Shown here: positions 18,090-25,688 of the stretch, one piece after another
Layout of the letters: each line of letters opens with the position of its first letter
Position numbering within the stretch: position 1 is the stretch's first letter
Assembly (NCBI GenBank): GCA_009833045.1
Contig: WUUP01000002.1
Location: forward strand, 1 to 64,000
Direction: 5' to 3'
DNA from: Saprospirales bacterium GYS_P2D
GTDB taxonomy: Bacteria; Bacteroidota; Bacteroidia; Chitinophagales; Saprospiraceae
DNA: 64,000 bases
Notes under the pieces: generated by a model
Told to the model about the DNA's origin: nothing
The model's input: the letters and a program-made list of their open reading frames with translations, nothing else
Databases searched by the model: none
Program-made: the position numbers and the translations under genes

Positions 18090-18868
18090 AAAACCTTGAC
18101 GAATATAGCGATCAGATAGTAGACTGTTTTGTAGTCGGTATCGCAGTGATACTGATGATAGCGCTATGTACGACTCAGTGTAGTGCTCAGATGTATTATA
18201 AGGCTGGTAGCTGCTCAGTAGGAGCTCCCTGTGATGACGGCGATCCAAATACGTATAATGATGTGTTTGATAGCAACTGTAACTGCGAGGGCGAAATAGA
18301 TCGAATAAGGTACTATTTGTCATCAAGCGTAAATGATTATGATCTCGCATCAAGTACTGATCATGTGAATATCACCCTGTCAGAGGCGATAAATCTGGAT
18401 GCGTGGCATATCCAGTTGGGTTTTGATGGGGATTACTCTGATTTAACAGAAGATATAAACGCCAACGGCAATAGGACGTATTTTTTTGAGGACTATAGAG
18501 CACCGTCATTTGGTAATGACTTATATGTTATTGCTTATTGCTTTGATCCTCAATCAGTGGCTGATGTGCAGTATCGTTTAAAATATGGCCCCTCAAATGT
18601 AGATATTGATAACACGACTTACCCCTTAGTAGACAGGGTGTCAGGGGCAGCTACATGTTATTGCATCAAAAATCCTACAAATAGAGTACCTCAAGGTGAC
18701 TATTTTGCACTATACGTGCCTACTGGCGGAGAATTAGGGAACAGAGCTAATGCAAGCTACTCTACAAAATACTCTACAGGAGACGGTACTACAGCAACAA
18801 CTAACATAAACGGATATGAATTTGGATTGACGCTATACTTAGCTCAAATAAAACAATGGCCAGATTAA
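18086..18868 (+). CDS. Exported fibre-region protein with Cys-rich motif
   Basis: A 260-residue protein. The start at 18086 overlaps the previous stop. A long N-terminal hydrophobic segment ends in CSAQ (near residue 35). Residues about 42-68 carry GAPCDDGDPNTYNDVF and NCNCEG, a motif common in secreted Saprospiria proteins, suggesting a host origin. The rest is beta-rich. The segment 18,300-18,860 is more A+T-rich than its surroundings. It may be a receptor-binding or surface protein. Confidence 0.6.
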   Translation: MKNLDEYSDQIVDCFVVGIAVILMIALCTTQCSAQMYYKAGSCSVGAPCDDGDPNTYNDVFDSNCNCEGEIDRIRYYLSSSVNDYDLASSTDHVNITLSEAINLDAWHIQLGFDGDYSDLTEDINANGNRTYFFEDYRAPSFGNDLYVIAYCFDPQSVADVQYRLKYGPSNVDIDNTTYPLVDRVSGAATCYCIKNPTNRVPQGDYFALYVPTGGELGNRANASYSTKYSTGDGTTATTNINGYEFGLTLYLAQIKQWPD

Positions 18869-18869
18869 G

Positions 18870-21182
18870 ATGAAAAAAACAATACATATATCAATACTTC
18901 TACTATTCGCATCGATGCTATCGGCTCAGGTGCAGCAAAACGTAGCTTTAGATAGCTCAGTATTAGAGATTATAGCTCAGGAGATCGCTAAGATCCGATT
19001 CAAGTATCAAGGGCCAGCGGTAATACTATCCGAGTCAGGGCCGCAAGGTCCACAGGGCGAAAAAGGCGATAAGGGAGATACTGGAAACACAGGAGCAACA
19101 GGGCCAACAGGCCCACAGGGGCCAGCAGGAGCTGACGGAGCGGACGGAGTAGATGGCATTAATGGTACTAATGGAGTAGATGGCACGGATGGCGTTGATG
19201 GGTATAACTATCTACACACGATGACATCGGAGGGATCTGGGGCTAACTGCTCAGATGGTGGGTATCGAGTCGATCACGGGCTTGATACGGATCGAGACAA
19301 TATACTTGATGTCAGTGAGATATTAGGCACATTCTACGTGTGTAATGGGATAGATGGTACAGGTGCGGATACTCAAGACCTATCTACGAGCAAGTCAGGC
19401 ACGACCTATACAGTGAATCTTACTAATAGCCCATCAATCGCTATCAATGTAGCAGACAATGATAATAGTAGCACTAATGAACTGCAGACGCTCAGTCAGA
19501 GCGGAAATGATATAACACTGAGTAATGGAGGTGGTACAGTGACAGTCGCCAGCGGAGGCAGCGATGACCAGAATCTTGTAATAGGCTCAAATGCGTCATC
19601 ACCTGCGGCTAATCTATATTTAAAAAACGAAGGTCAAGCGAGCGGTACTAATCTACAGCTATCAGGCGCTAATTTTACATTCACGGCAAGTACTACTAAT
19701 AACACGGCACAGATTATCTACGATGAGCAAGATCCTGTTTTTGCAGGTAGTGCAGCAGCTGATATCACAGAAGCAGATATTACTAACTGGGATAATGACG
19801 CTAATACTACAGTGGCATCAGGGATCACTACGAGCACGAGTAATTTTGATGGCAATCTCAGTAGTAGCAATAATACTGTACAGTCAGCTCTTGAGACGCT
19901 GGATGATATCAATCTATCACCTACTACTATAGCGGAGGAGGGTACTAATCCGCTACAGATATTAGGCAATGAGAACGATGGGTATACTATAGATTTTGCA
20001 GTCGCTGATAATAACGATGGTGTATCTCTCGTGGATGGTGCAAATCTCGATGTGAAGCTTGATTTTTCAGAATTGACAAATGATGACGCTAATTTTTCGG
20101 GGGCGTCAGACTATATACTCTATCAAGATCAAGCGGGTAGTAGCAGCTTTAAGAAAACCAATGCACAAAATATACTCAATGCAGCTAAGCATACAGTGAT
20201 AGATAATTTCACGGGCAATCTGGGCGCTGTAGATGCGAGTCCTACTGTACAGGAAGTATTCGAGATTATTGATGATTTCAATTTTGCCGATGGCACAGGT
20301 ACAGATAGTCAAGACCTGTCATTTAATACATCGACGGGGGATATAAGCATATCGGGCGGTGATGGCACGAGCATATCAGGAGCGGACATTAGCATATTTA
20401 CTAATGATGTAGGATATATCACATCTACTATAGCTGGACAATTTACAGCCAATGCACTGAGGACTACCCATTTTTATGATAAAGATGGAGATGGCGGTAC
20501 TGATGGCCAGGTGATAGTCAAGACAGCATCGGGGGTAAACTGGCAGAGTGCTCCTGGAGATGGCACAGGCACAGACGATCAAACATTTTTAGAGGTGCTA
20601 CAAAGCGGTAGAAATATCACAGCTGCTAATGGATTAGGTTCAATAAGCTGGGTAAACGGGAACTCCTTTACAATAGGATCTAACTCAAGTATGAAGGTGT
20701 ACCAAAATGGAAGTAACCCATTAGAGCTATACAATTCAGGATCTGGAGATGTGCACCTATATACTAATAGCCCTACGTCTAATGGTCGTATATTATTAGA
20801 CAACAGCTCAGATCAGATACAAATGTTTGGCGATGTATATCATAATGGCACATCAATACACCCATCAGACCGCCGCCTAAAAAAAGACATCACAGGTATC
20901 GAGAGAGCATTGGATAGGATCAACGCTACACGTCCAGTATCATATAGCTGGAAGTCAGAAAACAAAGATCAGAAAACGCACTACGGATTCATCGCTCAGG
21001 AAGTAGAGCAAGTGATACCATCAGTCGTGCACACTGACGATGAGGGTATGAAGTCAGTAGCCTATACGGAGCTGATAGCATGGAATACTAAAGCGATACA
21101 AGAGCTATCCGAAGAAAACAAAAAACTCAGGGCGATGATCGAATACTTAGCTAATGAGATAGAGAAAATGAAAGAAAAGTGA
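18870..21182 (+). CDS. Exported collagen-like fibre with S74 chaperone domain
   Basis: A 770-residue fibre. Residues 1-20 are a Sec signal ending in MLSAQ. Residues 57-111 are Gly-X-Y collagen repeats, followed by Bacteroidota NDxxSTNELQ linkers and beta-rich parts. Residues 666-770 are a peptidase S74 (endosialidase chaperone) domain starting at SDRRLKKDI, which trimerises the fibre and then cleaves itself off; the final helices form a coiled coil. The domain order is that of a phage tail fibre, but the export signal is not. It ends the fibre block. Confidence 0.85.
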   Translation: MKKTIHISILLLFASMLSAQVQQNVALDSSVLEIIAQEIAKIRFKYQGPAVILSESGPQGPQGEKGDKGDTGNTGATGPTGPQGPAGADGADGVDGINGTNGVDGTDGVDGYNYLHTMTSEGSGANCSDGGYRVDHGLDTDRDNILDVSEILGTFYVCNGIDGTGADTQDLSTSKSGTTYTVNLTNSPSIAINVADNDNSSTNELQTLSQSGNDITLSNGGGTVTVASGGSDDQNLVIGSNASSPAANLYLKNEGQASGTNLQLSGANFTFTASTTNNTAQIIYDEQDPVFAGSAAADITEADITNWDNDANTTVASGITTSTSNFDGNLSSSNNTVQSALETLDDINLSPTTIAEEGTNPLQILGNENDGYTIDFAVADNNDGVSLVDGANLDVKLDFSELTNDDANFSGASDYILYQDQAGSSSFKKTNAQNILNAAKHTVIDNFTGNLGAVDASPTVQEVFEIIDDFNFADGTGTDSQDLSFNTSTGDISISGGDGTSISGADISIFTNDVGYITSTIAGQFTANALRTTHFYDKDGDGGTDGQVIVKTASGVNWQSAPGDGTGTDDQTFLEVLQSGRNITAANGLGSISWVNGNSFTIGSNSSMKVYQNGSNPLELYNSGSGDVHLYTNSPTSNGRILLDNSSDQIQMFGDVYHNGTSIHPSDRRLKKDITGIERALDRINATRPVSYSWKSENKDQKTHYGFIAQEVEQVIPSVVHTDDEGMKSVAYTELIAWNTKAIQELSEENKKLRAMIEYLANEIEKMKEK

Positions 21183-21298
21183 TAATCATACTCGCTTTGA
21201 CTTATATCGTAAGCACCCTATACAAGACCACAATACTCATGCGATTTAAGGACAAGCTAAAAAATAAAAATGCTACAAGCGACAGAAATAACGACTGA
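21179..21298 (+). CDS. Small single-helix membrane protein, GTG start
   Basis: The frame opens with a GTG overlapping the fibre stop (GTGA) and runs 39 codons, ending inside the next gene. The first 21 residues are hydrophobic, and the C-terminus is basic and Asn-rich. The tight overlap at both ends and the membrane segment suggest a small lysis-related protein, but its start codon is weak and no family is known. Confidence 0.35.
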   Translation: MIIILALTYIVSTLYKTTILMRFKDKLKNKNATSDRNND

Positions 21299-21596
21299 GC
21301 TCATCGGCTACGGGCCGCTCGGCATCCTATGTGCAGCGGCGATCGGAGCTGCAGTGTATCAGACGCTACAGCTCAATAAAGAGCGCACTAAGACGGATAA
21401 TCTCACAGCGACTATCCGAGAGGCTGATGCTGCGGTGATTACTGTATTAGAGCAGGTCAAGCTCCGTATGGATGACACTAAGTCGGTGCTGGAGGCGACC
21501 AGGGCGATGAAGGATACGCAGGAGAATACATTCAAACCTGCGATATCGGAAATAAAACGAATGCTAACAGAACTCCATGCGAAGCTTAAAACGTAG
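21270..21596 (+). CDS. Membrane-anchored coiled-coil protein (spanin-like)
   Basis: A 108-residue protein. Residues 12-32 form one membrane helix (GPLGILCAAAIGAAVYQTL), and residues about 35-105 are a charged coiled coil. This is the layout of inner-membrane spanins and some holin-associated proteins. It sits at the head of the lysis-type cluster and overlaps the next gene by 20 bases. The role is inferred from topology and place. Confidence 0.55.
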   Translation: MLQATEITTELIGYGPLGILCAAAIGAAVYQTLQLNKERTKTDNLTATIREADAAVITVLEQVKLRMDDTKSVLEATRAMKDTQENTFKPAISEIKRMLTELHAKLKT

Positions 21597-22077
21597 ACTG
21601 AATATAGAGGAGATTGATTTTCGCAAAGAAAGAATCAAGAATGCAGCGCTATACGCAGATGTAGATGTGCCGATATTTGATATCAACACGATACGAATAG
21701 GCCGTCAATACTCTGAGATCGCTGAGGGGATACACGATAGAATATGTGAGTCACCTACTGACATAGTGAATGATGATGAGCGATCTGTACAGCCGATACT
21801 TAATATGATCAACTTTGATGTGTCGACGGTCATATTTTGCAAAGCTAAAAAAGGCGGTCAGTTTCACATGCATATGCACCGAGAGGCGGAGGTGGCCTAC
21901 ATGATATCGGGCTACATGGATATCACCTACATGGTCGATGACCATCAGCTCGTAGATCATCGTCTATTCAGAGGTAAGTATCAGCTCATAGATCCCTATC
22001 AGCCTCACTGTACGTCTATGCCGGTAGACTCATTTTCGCTGTGGGTGCTCATAGATTATGATAAGAAAACAAAATAG
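21577..22077 (+). CDS. Cupin-domain protein
   Basis: A 166-residue protein with a complete cupin motif 1: His99, His101, Glu105 and Gly112 in HMHREAEVAYMISG. Motif 2 appears weaker, around the PYQPHC segment. Metal binding is likely. It starts within the upstream gene and is followed after two bases by the next. A cupin within a lysis-type cluster is unexpected; it may be a metabolic or sugar-modifying moron or a structural fold without enzymic activity. Confidence 0.75.
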   Translation: MRSLKRRLNIEEIDFRKERIKNAALYADVDVPIFDINTIRIGRQYSEIAEGIHDRICESPTDIVNDDERSVQPILNMINFDVSTVIFCKAKKGGQFHMHMHREAEVAYMISGYMDITYMVDDHQLVDHRLFRGKYQLIDPYQPHCTSMPVDSFSLWVLIDYDKKTK

Positions 22078-22079
22078 AA

Positions 22080-22409
22080 ATGAAAACACTCATCACCATT
22101 TGCCTAATCATGTCAAGTCAATATCTGTCCAGTCAGACGGAGATCATACATAGCGGATCGAAAGCTCAGATCATAGTAGATGAGACGGGTATATCTATCA
22201 CTCCGCAAGATCGAGAGGTAGGTACTGTACTCAGGATTTCAGGTCAGAGCGTACCGATAGCCTACGAGGAGGATGTAGAGCTCATCTATCTACCTAAGAC
22301 GGTCATCATGATCAATGCCGAGCTCTACTGTGTAGATAGCGTATCAGTGCCCTATACAGCTCTCTCAGGGCTATATCTGAGAGATGTATATGTCAGTAAA
22401 ATAGAATAA
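22080..22409 (+). CDS. Small exported protein
   Basis: A 109-residue protein with an N-terminal signal (ICLIMSSQYLSSQ, about residues 7-19). The mature part is a beta-rich stretch without a known domain. It follows the cupin gene by two bases. As a phage product exported to the periplasm or surface, it could belong to the lysis or lysogenic-conversion set. No function assigned. Confidence 0.5.
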   Translation: MKTLITICLIMSSQYLSSQTEIIHSGSKAQIIVDETGISITPQDREVGTVLRISGQSVPIAYEEDVELIYLPKTVIMINAELYCVDSVSVPYTALSGLYLRDVYVSKIE

Positions 22410-22432
22410 TCAATAATCAAAATCATATTACA

Positions 22433-22687
22433 ATGTTCAAATCTTGGAAAACAACAGTACTCGGAGCAGCGTCAGTAGCGCTCTCATTTTTGGTCCTGAT
22501 AGGCCAGCTCAGTGCAGAGGATCAGGCTCCAGCGGCTTCATTCATCGATGCGATAGTCACACATGCAGAGTCTATCTTATTAGCAGTGACAGGATTGATA
22601 GGCTTATTTGCCCGTGACAATGATGTGACATCAGAGGAGTCAGGAGCGACAGAGGCCGCTCGTATGAGATCACTCAAGAGACGATAG
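22433..22687 (+). CDS. Holin-like membrane protein
   Basis: An 84-residue protein with two hydrophobic helices (about residues 8-25 and 44-62) and a charged C-terminus, the layout of class II holins. It precedes a metzincin and an M23 peptidase in the cluster, consistent with controlling release of the lysin. The last seven residues happen to match the start of the cupin protein but in different codons. Confidence 0.55.
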   Translation: MFKSWKTTVLGAASVALSFLVLIGQLSAEDQAPAASFIDAIVTHAESILLAVTGLIGLFARDNDVTSEESGATEAARMRSLKRR

Positions 22688-22690
22688 CCT

Positions 22691-23551
22691 ATGTGTCGCA
22701 TATGCTATACTCCGAGCCCGTACGGTGGCATGATGCCACTGCTCGGCTCGGCTCTCGGCTATAAGGATAAGTATTGGCAACCTGGAGAGATACTGACGAT
22801 CAGCGTACTCGGAGCAGGTGACTCTGTCATATCATTTATCATGAGAGCCGCTCAGATATGGATGCAGCACGCTAATATCACATTCATCTATACGGATGAT
22901 TGGGATAGTGCTACATGCCGTATACAGCTCGATCCTCGGCTCGGGTCATGGTCCTATATAGGTACTGACAATCTCATGATATCAAAAGGGGCTCCTACGA
23001 TGAATCTCGGATGGATAGATGATGATATCAAGTATGATGATCTATCTACCGTCCTACATGAGCTCGGGCACTTCTTAGGTCTCGGGCATGAGCATCAGAA
23101 TCCTAATGAGCCAATCAAATGGATAGTCCCTAATGTGATGAAGGATCAAACTGCACCGCCCAATAACTGGTCCAGAGATCAAGTGTATTCTAATATCATC
23201 AATATACCGACTATCGATGAGGTAGACGCTACGACGCTCGATAGGGATAGTATCATGATGTATTTTTTCCCAGATCACTGGGTGCAGTCAGGCGTAGGTA
23301 CTAAGCAAAATAAACAACTCAGCAGACTGGATAAGGAGTTCATATCTCTGATCTACCCAAAGCAAAAAGAGGCGGATACCTGTGATGAGCAAGTACGATC
23401 ATTCATACATGAGCTGATCTACAATGATCGAAAGGTAAACCGTCTCGATAATAAGCAGATCCGTAGCGTACTCTCTCGTCTCGATATACCCTATAGCTCA
23501 TCAGACAGGAGGCGTACGCTCAAGACGAAACTAAAGGAGGTGATATCATGA
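22691..23551 (+). CDS. Metzincin zinc metalloprotease
   Basis: A 286-residue protease. HELGHFLGLGHEH (residues 123-135) is a full metzincin motif with zinc ligands His123, His127 and His133 and catalytic Glu124. The SIMMY Met-turn at 187-191 is present. The last 50 residues are a basic helical domain with a SAP-like look. No signal peptide. It follows the holin-like gene and overlaps the M23 peptidase by four bases. It may cut surface or envelope protein during lysis; the substrate is unknown. Confidence 0.85.
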   Translation: MCRICYTPSPYGGMMPLLGSALGYKDKYWQPGEILTISVLGAGDSVISFIMRAAQIWMQHANITFIYTDDWDSATCRIQLDPRLGSWSYIGTDNLMISKGAPTMNLGWIDDDIKYDDLSTVLHELGHFLGLGHEHQNPNEPIKWIVPNVMKDQTAPPNNWSRDQVYSNIINIPTIDEVDATTLDRDSIMMYFFPDHWVQSGVGTKQNKQLSRLDKEFISLIYPKQKEADTCDEQVRSFIHELIYNDRKVNRLDNKQIRSVLSRLDIPYSSSDRRRTLKTKLKEVIS

Positions 23552-23982
23552 TAATAAGATCCCCATTACAAGACTTAATACTGCGAGGTGATGACCCTAC
23601 AGGACATGGTTACTACGGTGCACGTCGTAAGAATAAAAAGCATAGAGGATTAGACCTCGTATGTGATCCTGGAGAAGAGGTTACAGCTCCTATATCTGGC
23701 AAGGTTACTAAGATCGGGTACCCATATAGTTTTGCGCTTCAATTCCGATACGTTGAGATCACTGGCAATGTCTATAGGATACGCCTGATGTATGTAGAGC
23801 CATCATCAGCTATTAAAGTAGGCGATATGGTCAAGATAGAAAGTGTGGTAGGATACACTCAGGATATAGCAGGATTTTGGGATGATGGAATGCTTAATCA
23901 TCTGCATATTGAGGTGTACAAACATGGCCTACTGACTGATCCCGAGCCTTTATTATTCCCTTATTGTGAACCAATATTATGA
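23548..23982 (+). CDS. M23 peptidase, likely endolysin
   Basis: A 144-residue M23 metallopeptidase. The zinc ligands and catalytic pattern are visible: His32 and Asp36 in HRGLD, and His118 and His120 in HLHIE. Members cut peptide bridges in peptidoglycan. It has no signal peptide, so it would need the holin for release, as for endolysins. It starts inside the metzincin gene and overlaps the next gene. Confidence 0.8.
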   Translation: MIIRSPLQDLILRGDDPTGHGYYGARRKNKKHRGLDLVCDPGEEVTAPISGKVTKIGYPYSFALQFRYVEITGNVYRIRLMYVEPSSAIKVGDMVKIESVVGYTQDIAGFWDDGMLNHLHIEVYKHGLLTDPEPLLFPYCEPIL

Positions 23983-24299
23983 AAAAGATAATCATACTAT
24001 TACTATTCAGTACATCACTGGGCGCTCAGATAGATACTACCTATACGCCTACACCACAGGCGATAGGATGGATAGGTCCAGCCATAGAGCTCATCGGAGG
24101 TATGCTACGAGATGATCGCTATGAGATCGAGATCAAGGTAGATGCCAATGGGAAAAAGGGCAAACTCTACAAGCGATACAATAAATGGCTCAAAAAAGGA
24201 CGTATCACCGACTGGCAGTACGATCAGCTCATCAGTGAGCTGGCAGGTATACCTATACACTCTATCCGACTATATAGACTGAGCGCCAAAAAAGAATAA
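23979..24299 (+). CDS. Small exported protein of the lysis region
   Basis: A 106-residue protein with a signal peptide MKKIIILLLFSTSLGAQ. The mature part has a KKGKLYKRYNKWLKKG basic helical stretch and no known domain. No lipobox cysteine is present, so an outer-membrane spanin lipoprotein is not supported. It begins inside the M23 gene, so it is coupled to it. Confidence 0.5.
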   Translation: MKKIIILLLFSTSLGAQIDTTYTPTPQAIGWIGPAIELIGGMLRDDRYEIEIKVDANGKKGKLYKRYNKWLKKGRITDWQYDQLISELAGIPIHSIRLYRLSAKKE

Positions 24300-24303
24300 T
24301 CAT

Positions 24304-24492
24304 ATGAAGTATGATATATCTCTCACTGTCAATGATGGTATCACTACGATAGCTCAGGCATTCCTCGATGGTAAGCGAGTACAGATACCTGTAGCAGAGT
24401 GGCGCTCTATCAATACTCGAGACCTACCTAAAGGTCGCTATGAGTCGATCTATCGAGACGGTATGGCCGTGGTCCGACTACTCGATGACTGA
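24304..24492 (+). CDS. Hypothetical small protein
   Basis: A 62-residue, beta-rich protein of unknown function (VNDGITTIAQAFLDGKRVQIP). It is five bases after the preceding gene and its stop overlaps the start of the next small gene at 24485. Confidence 0.45.
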   Translation: MKYDISLTVNDGITTIAQAFLDGKRVQIPVAEWRSINTRDLPKGRYESIYRDGMAVVRLLDD

Positions 24493-24676
24493 CACCACAG
24501 ATCTACAGCGTCAGCTGCTATCTCAGATAGAGGAGGGTCAGCTGGTCACTGTGAGTGAGATACAGCGCAGGCTACAGGTATCATTCGTCACTGCCTGTCA
24601 GATAGCCAGAGAGCTACATAGACAGGGGATGATCAGGAGTAATATTGGTAGGCTAAATGTGGAACTAAATCGGTGA
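24485..24676 (+). CDS. Winged-helix-like DNA-binding protein
   Basis: A 63-residue protein. I chose ATG at 24485, overlapping the previous stop, over the in-frame start at 24440. The stretch SEIQRRLQVSFVTACQIARE has the helix-turn-helix pattern of the FtsK gamma-domain and MarR-like winged helices, and the protein contains little else. It may be a small regulator. No partner is evident. Confidence 0.5.
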   Translation: MTDTTDLQRQLLSQIEEGQLVTVSEIQRRLQVSFVTACQIARELHRQGMIRSNIGRLNVELNR

Positions 24677-24841
24677 AATATTCGTATATTGCAGTAAGGC
24701 TACAGGAAACTTGAGTAGAGGTGCACATCGAAAAGGTTACTGTATGGCTCGATTTAGCCTTTGAAAAACTGTTTAACTGCAGCGCAAACAGTATAATAAA
24801 AAGTCGGGCGAATTTTTATCTCTTCTATTTAATCTATATGT

Positions 24842-25375
24842 ATGAATCATCTCTTACCCCTTTTCCTATTATTATCATCTGCTATACTCACCGCTCAGGA
24901 CTATCTCGATGCATGGACCATGGAGCAGGATAGAGTCGTCTATAGCGAGGTCATAGAGGTCACTGGCACAGCCGATGAGCTATATGATAAGGCGATCAAG
25001 TGGATACCGACCTACTACGGTGCACTCGACGCTGACGCACTACACGCAGAGCGAGACGCTCACTATATCCGGTATGCCGATGAGATCCCAGTAGCTAAGC
25101 TATCTCTATTCATCAAGTATGAAGGGCTAAAGTCAATGCTCACCATAGATACTAAGGATGATAAGATCAGAGTACAGATGCGAGAGATAGACCTATTAGT
25201 CAAGATATTAGGCAATGATGATACCATGCAACTAAAGGGATTTTATGATCATCTATATCGTAAGAATGGTAAGCCCGTCAAGAAAAACCACAATATGGCT
25301 AAAGGCGTCTATGATATATGGTCCGATATACTCGATTCTATCACTACCTATATGAATACTGACGATGAGTGGTAA
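24842..25375 (+). CDS. DUF4468-type exported protein
   Basis: A 177-residue protein. A signal peptide (LLPLFLLLSSAILTAQ) is followed by the VEVTGTADELYDKAIKWI-type opening of DUF4468, a TBP-like fold domain common in Bacteroidota secreted proteins. Function of the domain is unknown. It is out of place in a tail and lysis module and may be a lysogenic-conversion gene. The 165-base gap before it holds no clear gene. It overlaps the next gene by 11 bases. Confidence 0.6.
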   Translation: MNHLLPLFLLLSSAILTAQDYLDAWTMEQDRVVYSEVIEVTGTADELYDKAIKWIPTYYGALDADALHAERDAHYIRYADEIPVAKLSLFIKYEGLKSMLTIDTKDDKIRVQMREIDLLVKILGNDDTMQLKGFYDHLYRKNGKPVKKNHNMAKGVYDIWSDILDSITTYMNTDDEW

Positions 25376-25688
25376 GTTAACACTAAGGACAAGGTATATT
25401 ACATTTAAAGGCCTCATCCCAAAAGATGTAGTACTCCCTGATCACCTGATATATACATCTATACATCCGACTGGTAAAGGTGACAAGGTCACCGGAGAGA
25501 TACTCTATGAGAATTATTCTGATGAGCTTAGGGATCGGCTATTGGATATCGGTCTATCCATTACTTTTGATACTTTAGTCGATGAGGTGATTGATGATGA
25601 TCAATTATATTTTGGAAACCTAATGGTCAAACAAGGCGATGGTCCATGGGAGAAAGTTGGTCCCAATAATATAGTAAAGGTACTCTAA
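25365..25688 (+). CDS. Hypothetical protein at convergent end
   Basis: A 107-residue acidic, beta-rich protein without a known family. It starts inside the DUF4468 gene. Its TAA stop shares bases with the stop of the methyltransferase on the other strand, so the two converge by four bases. It ends the rightward transcript of the prophage. Confidence 0.45.
   Translation: MSGKLTLRTRYITFKGLIPKDVVLPDHLIYTSIHPTGKGDKVTGEILYENYSDELRDRLLDIGLSITFDTLVDEVIDDDQLYFGNLMVKQGDGPWEKVGPNNIVKVL

Noticed and set aside
13922-21182. Diversity-generating retroelement acting on fibre genes
   Set aside because: No reverse transcriptase gene and no template/variable repeat pair with adenine-biased differences was seen in the window.
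22667-22684. MRSLKRR shared by the end of the holin-like protein and the start of the cupin protein
   Set aside because: The codons differ at most positions, so a recent duplication is unlikely and chance is sufficient.
24721-24933. 70-codon frame before the DUF4468 gene
   Set aside because: It starts with GTG, overlaps the real gene for 90 bases and has no recognisable features.
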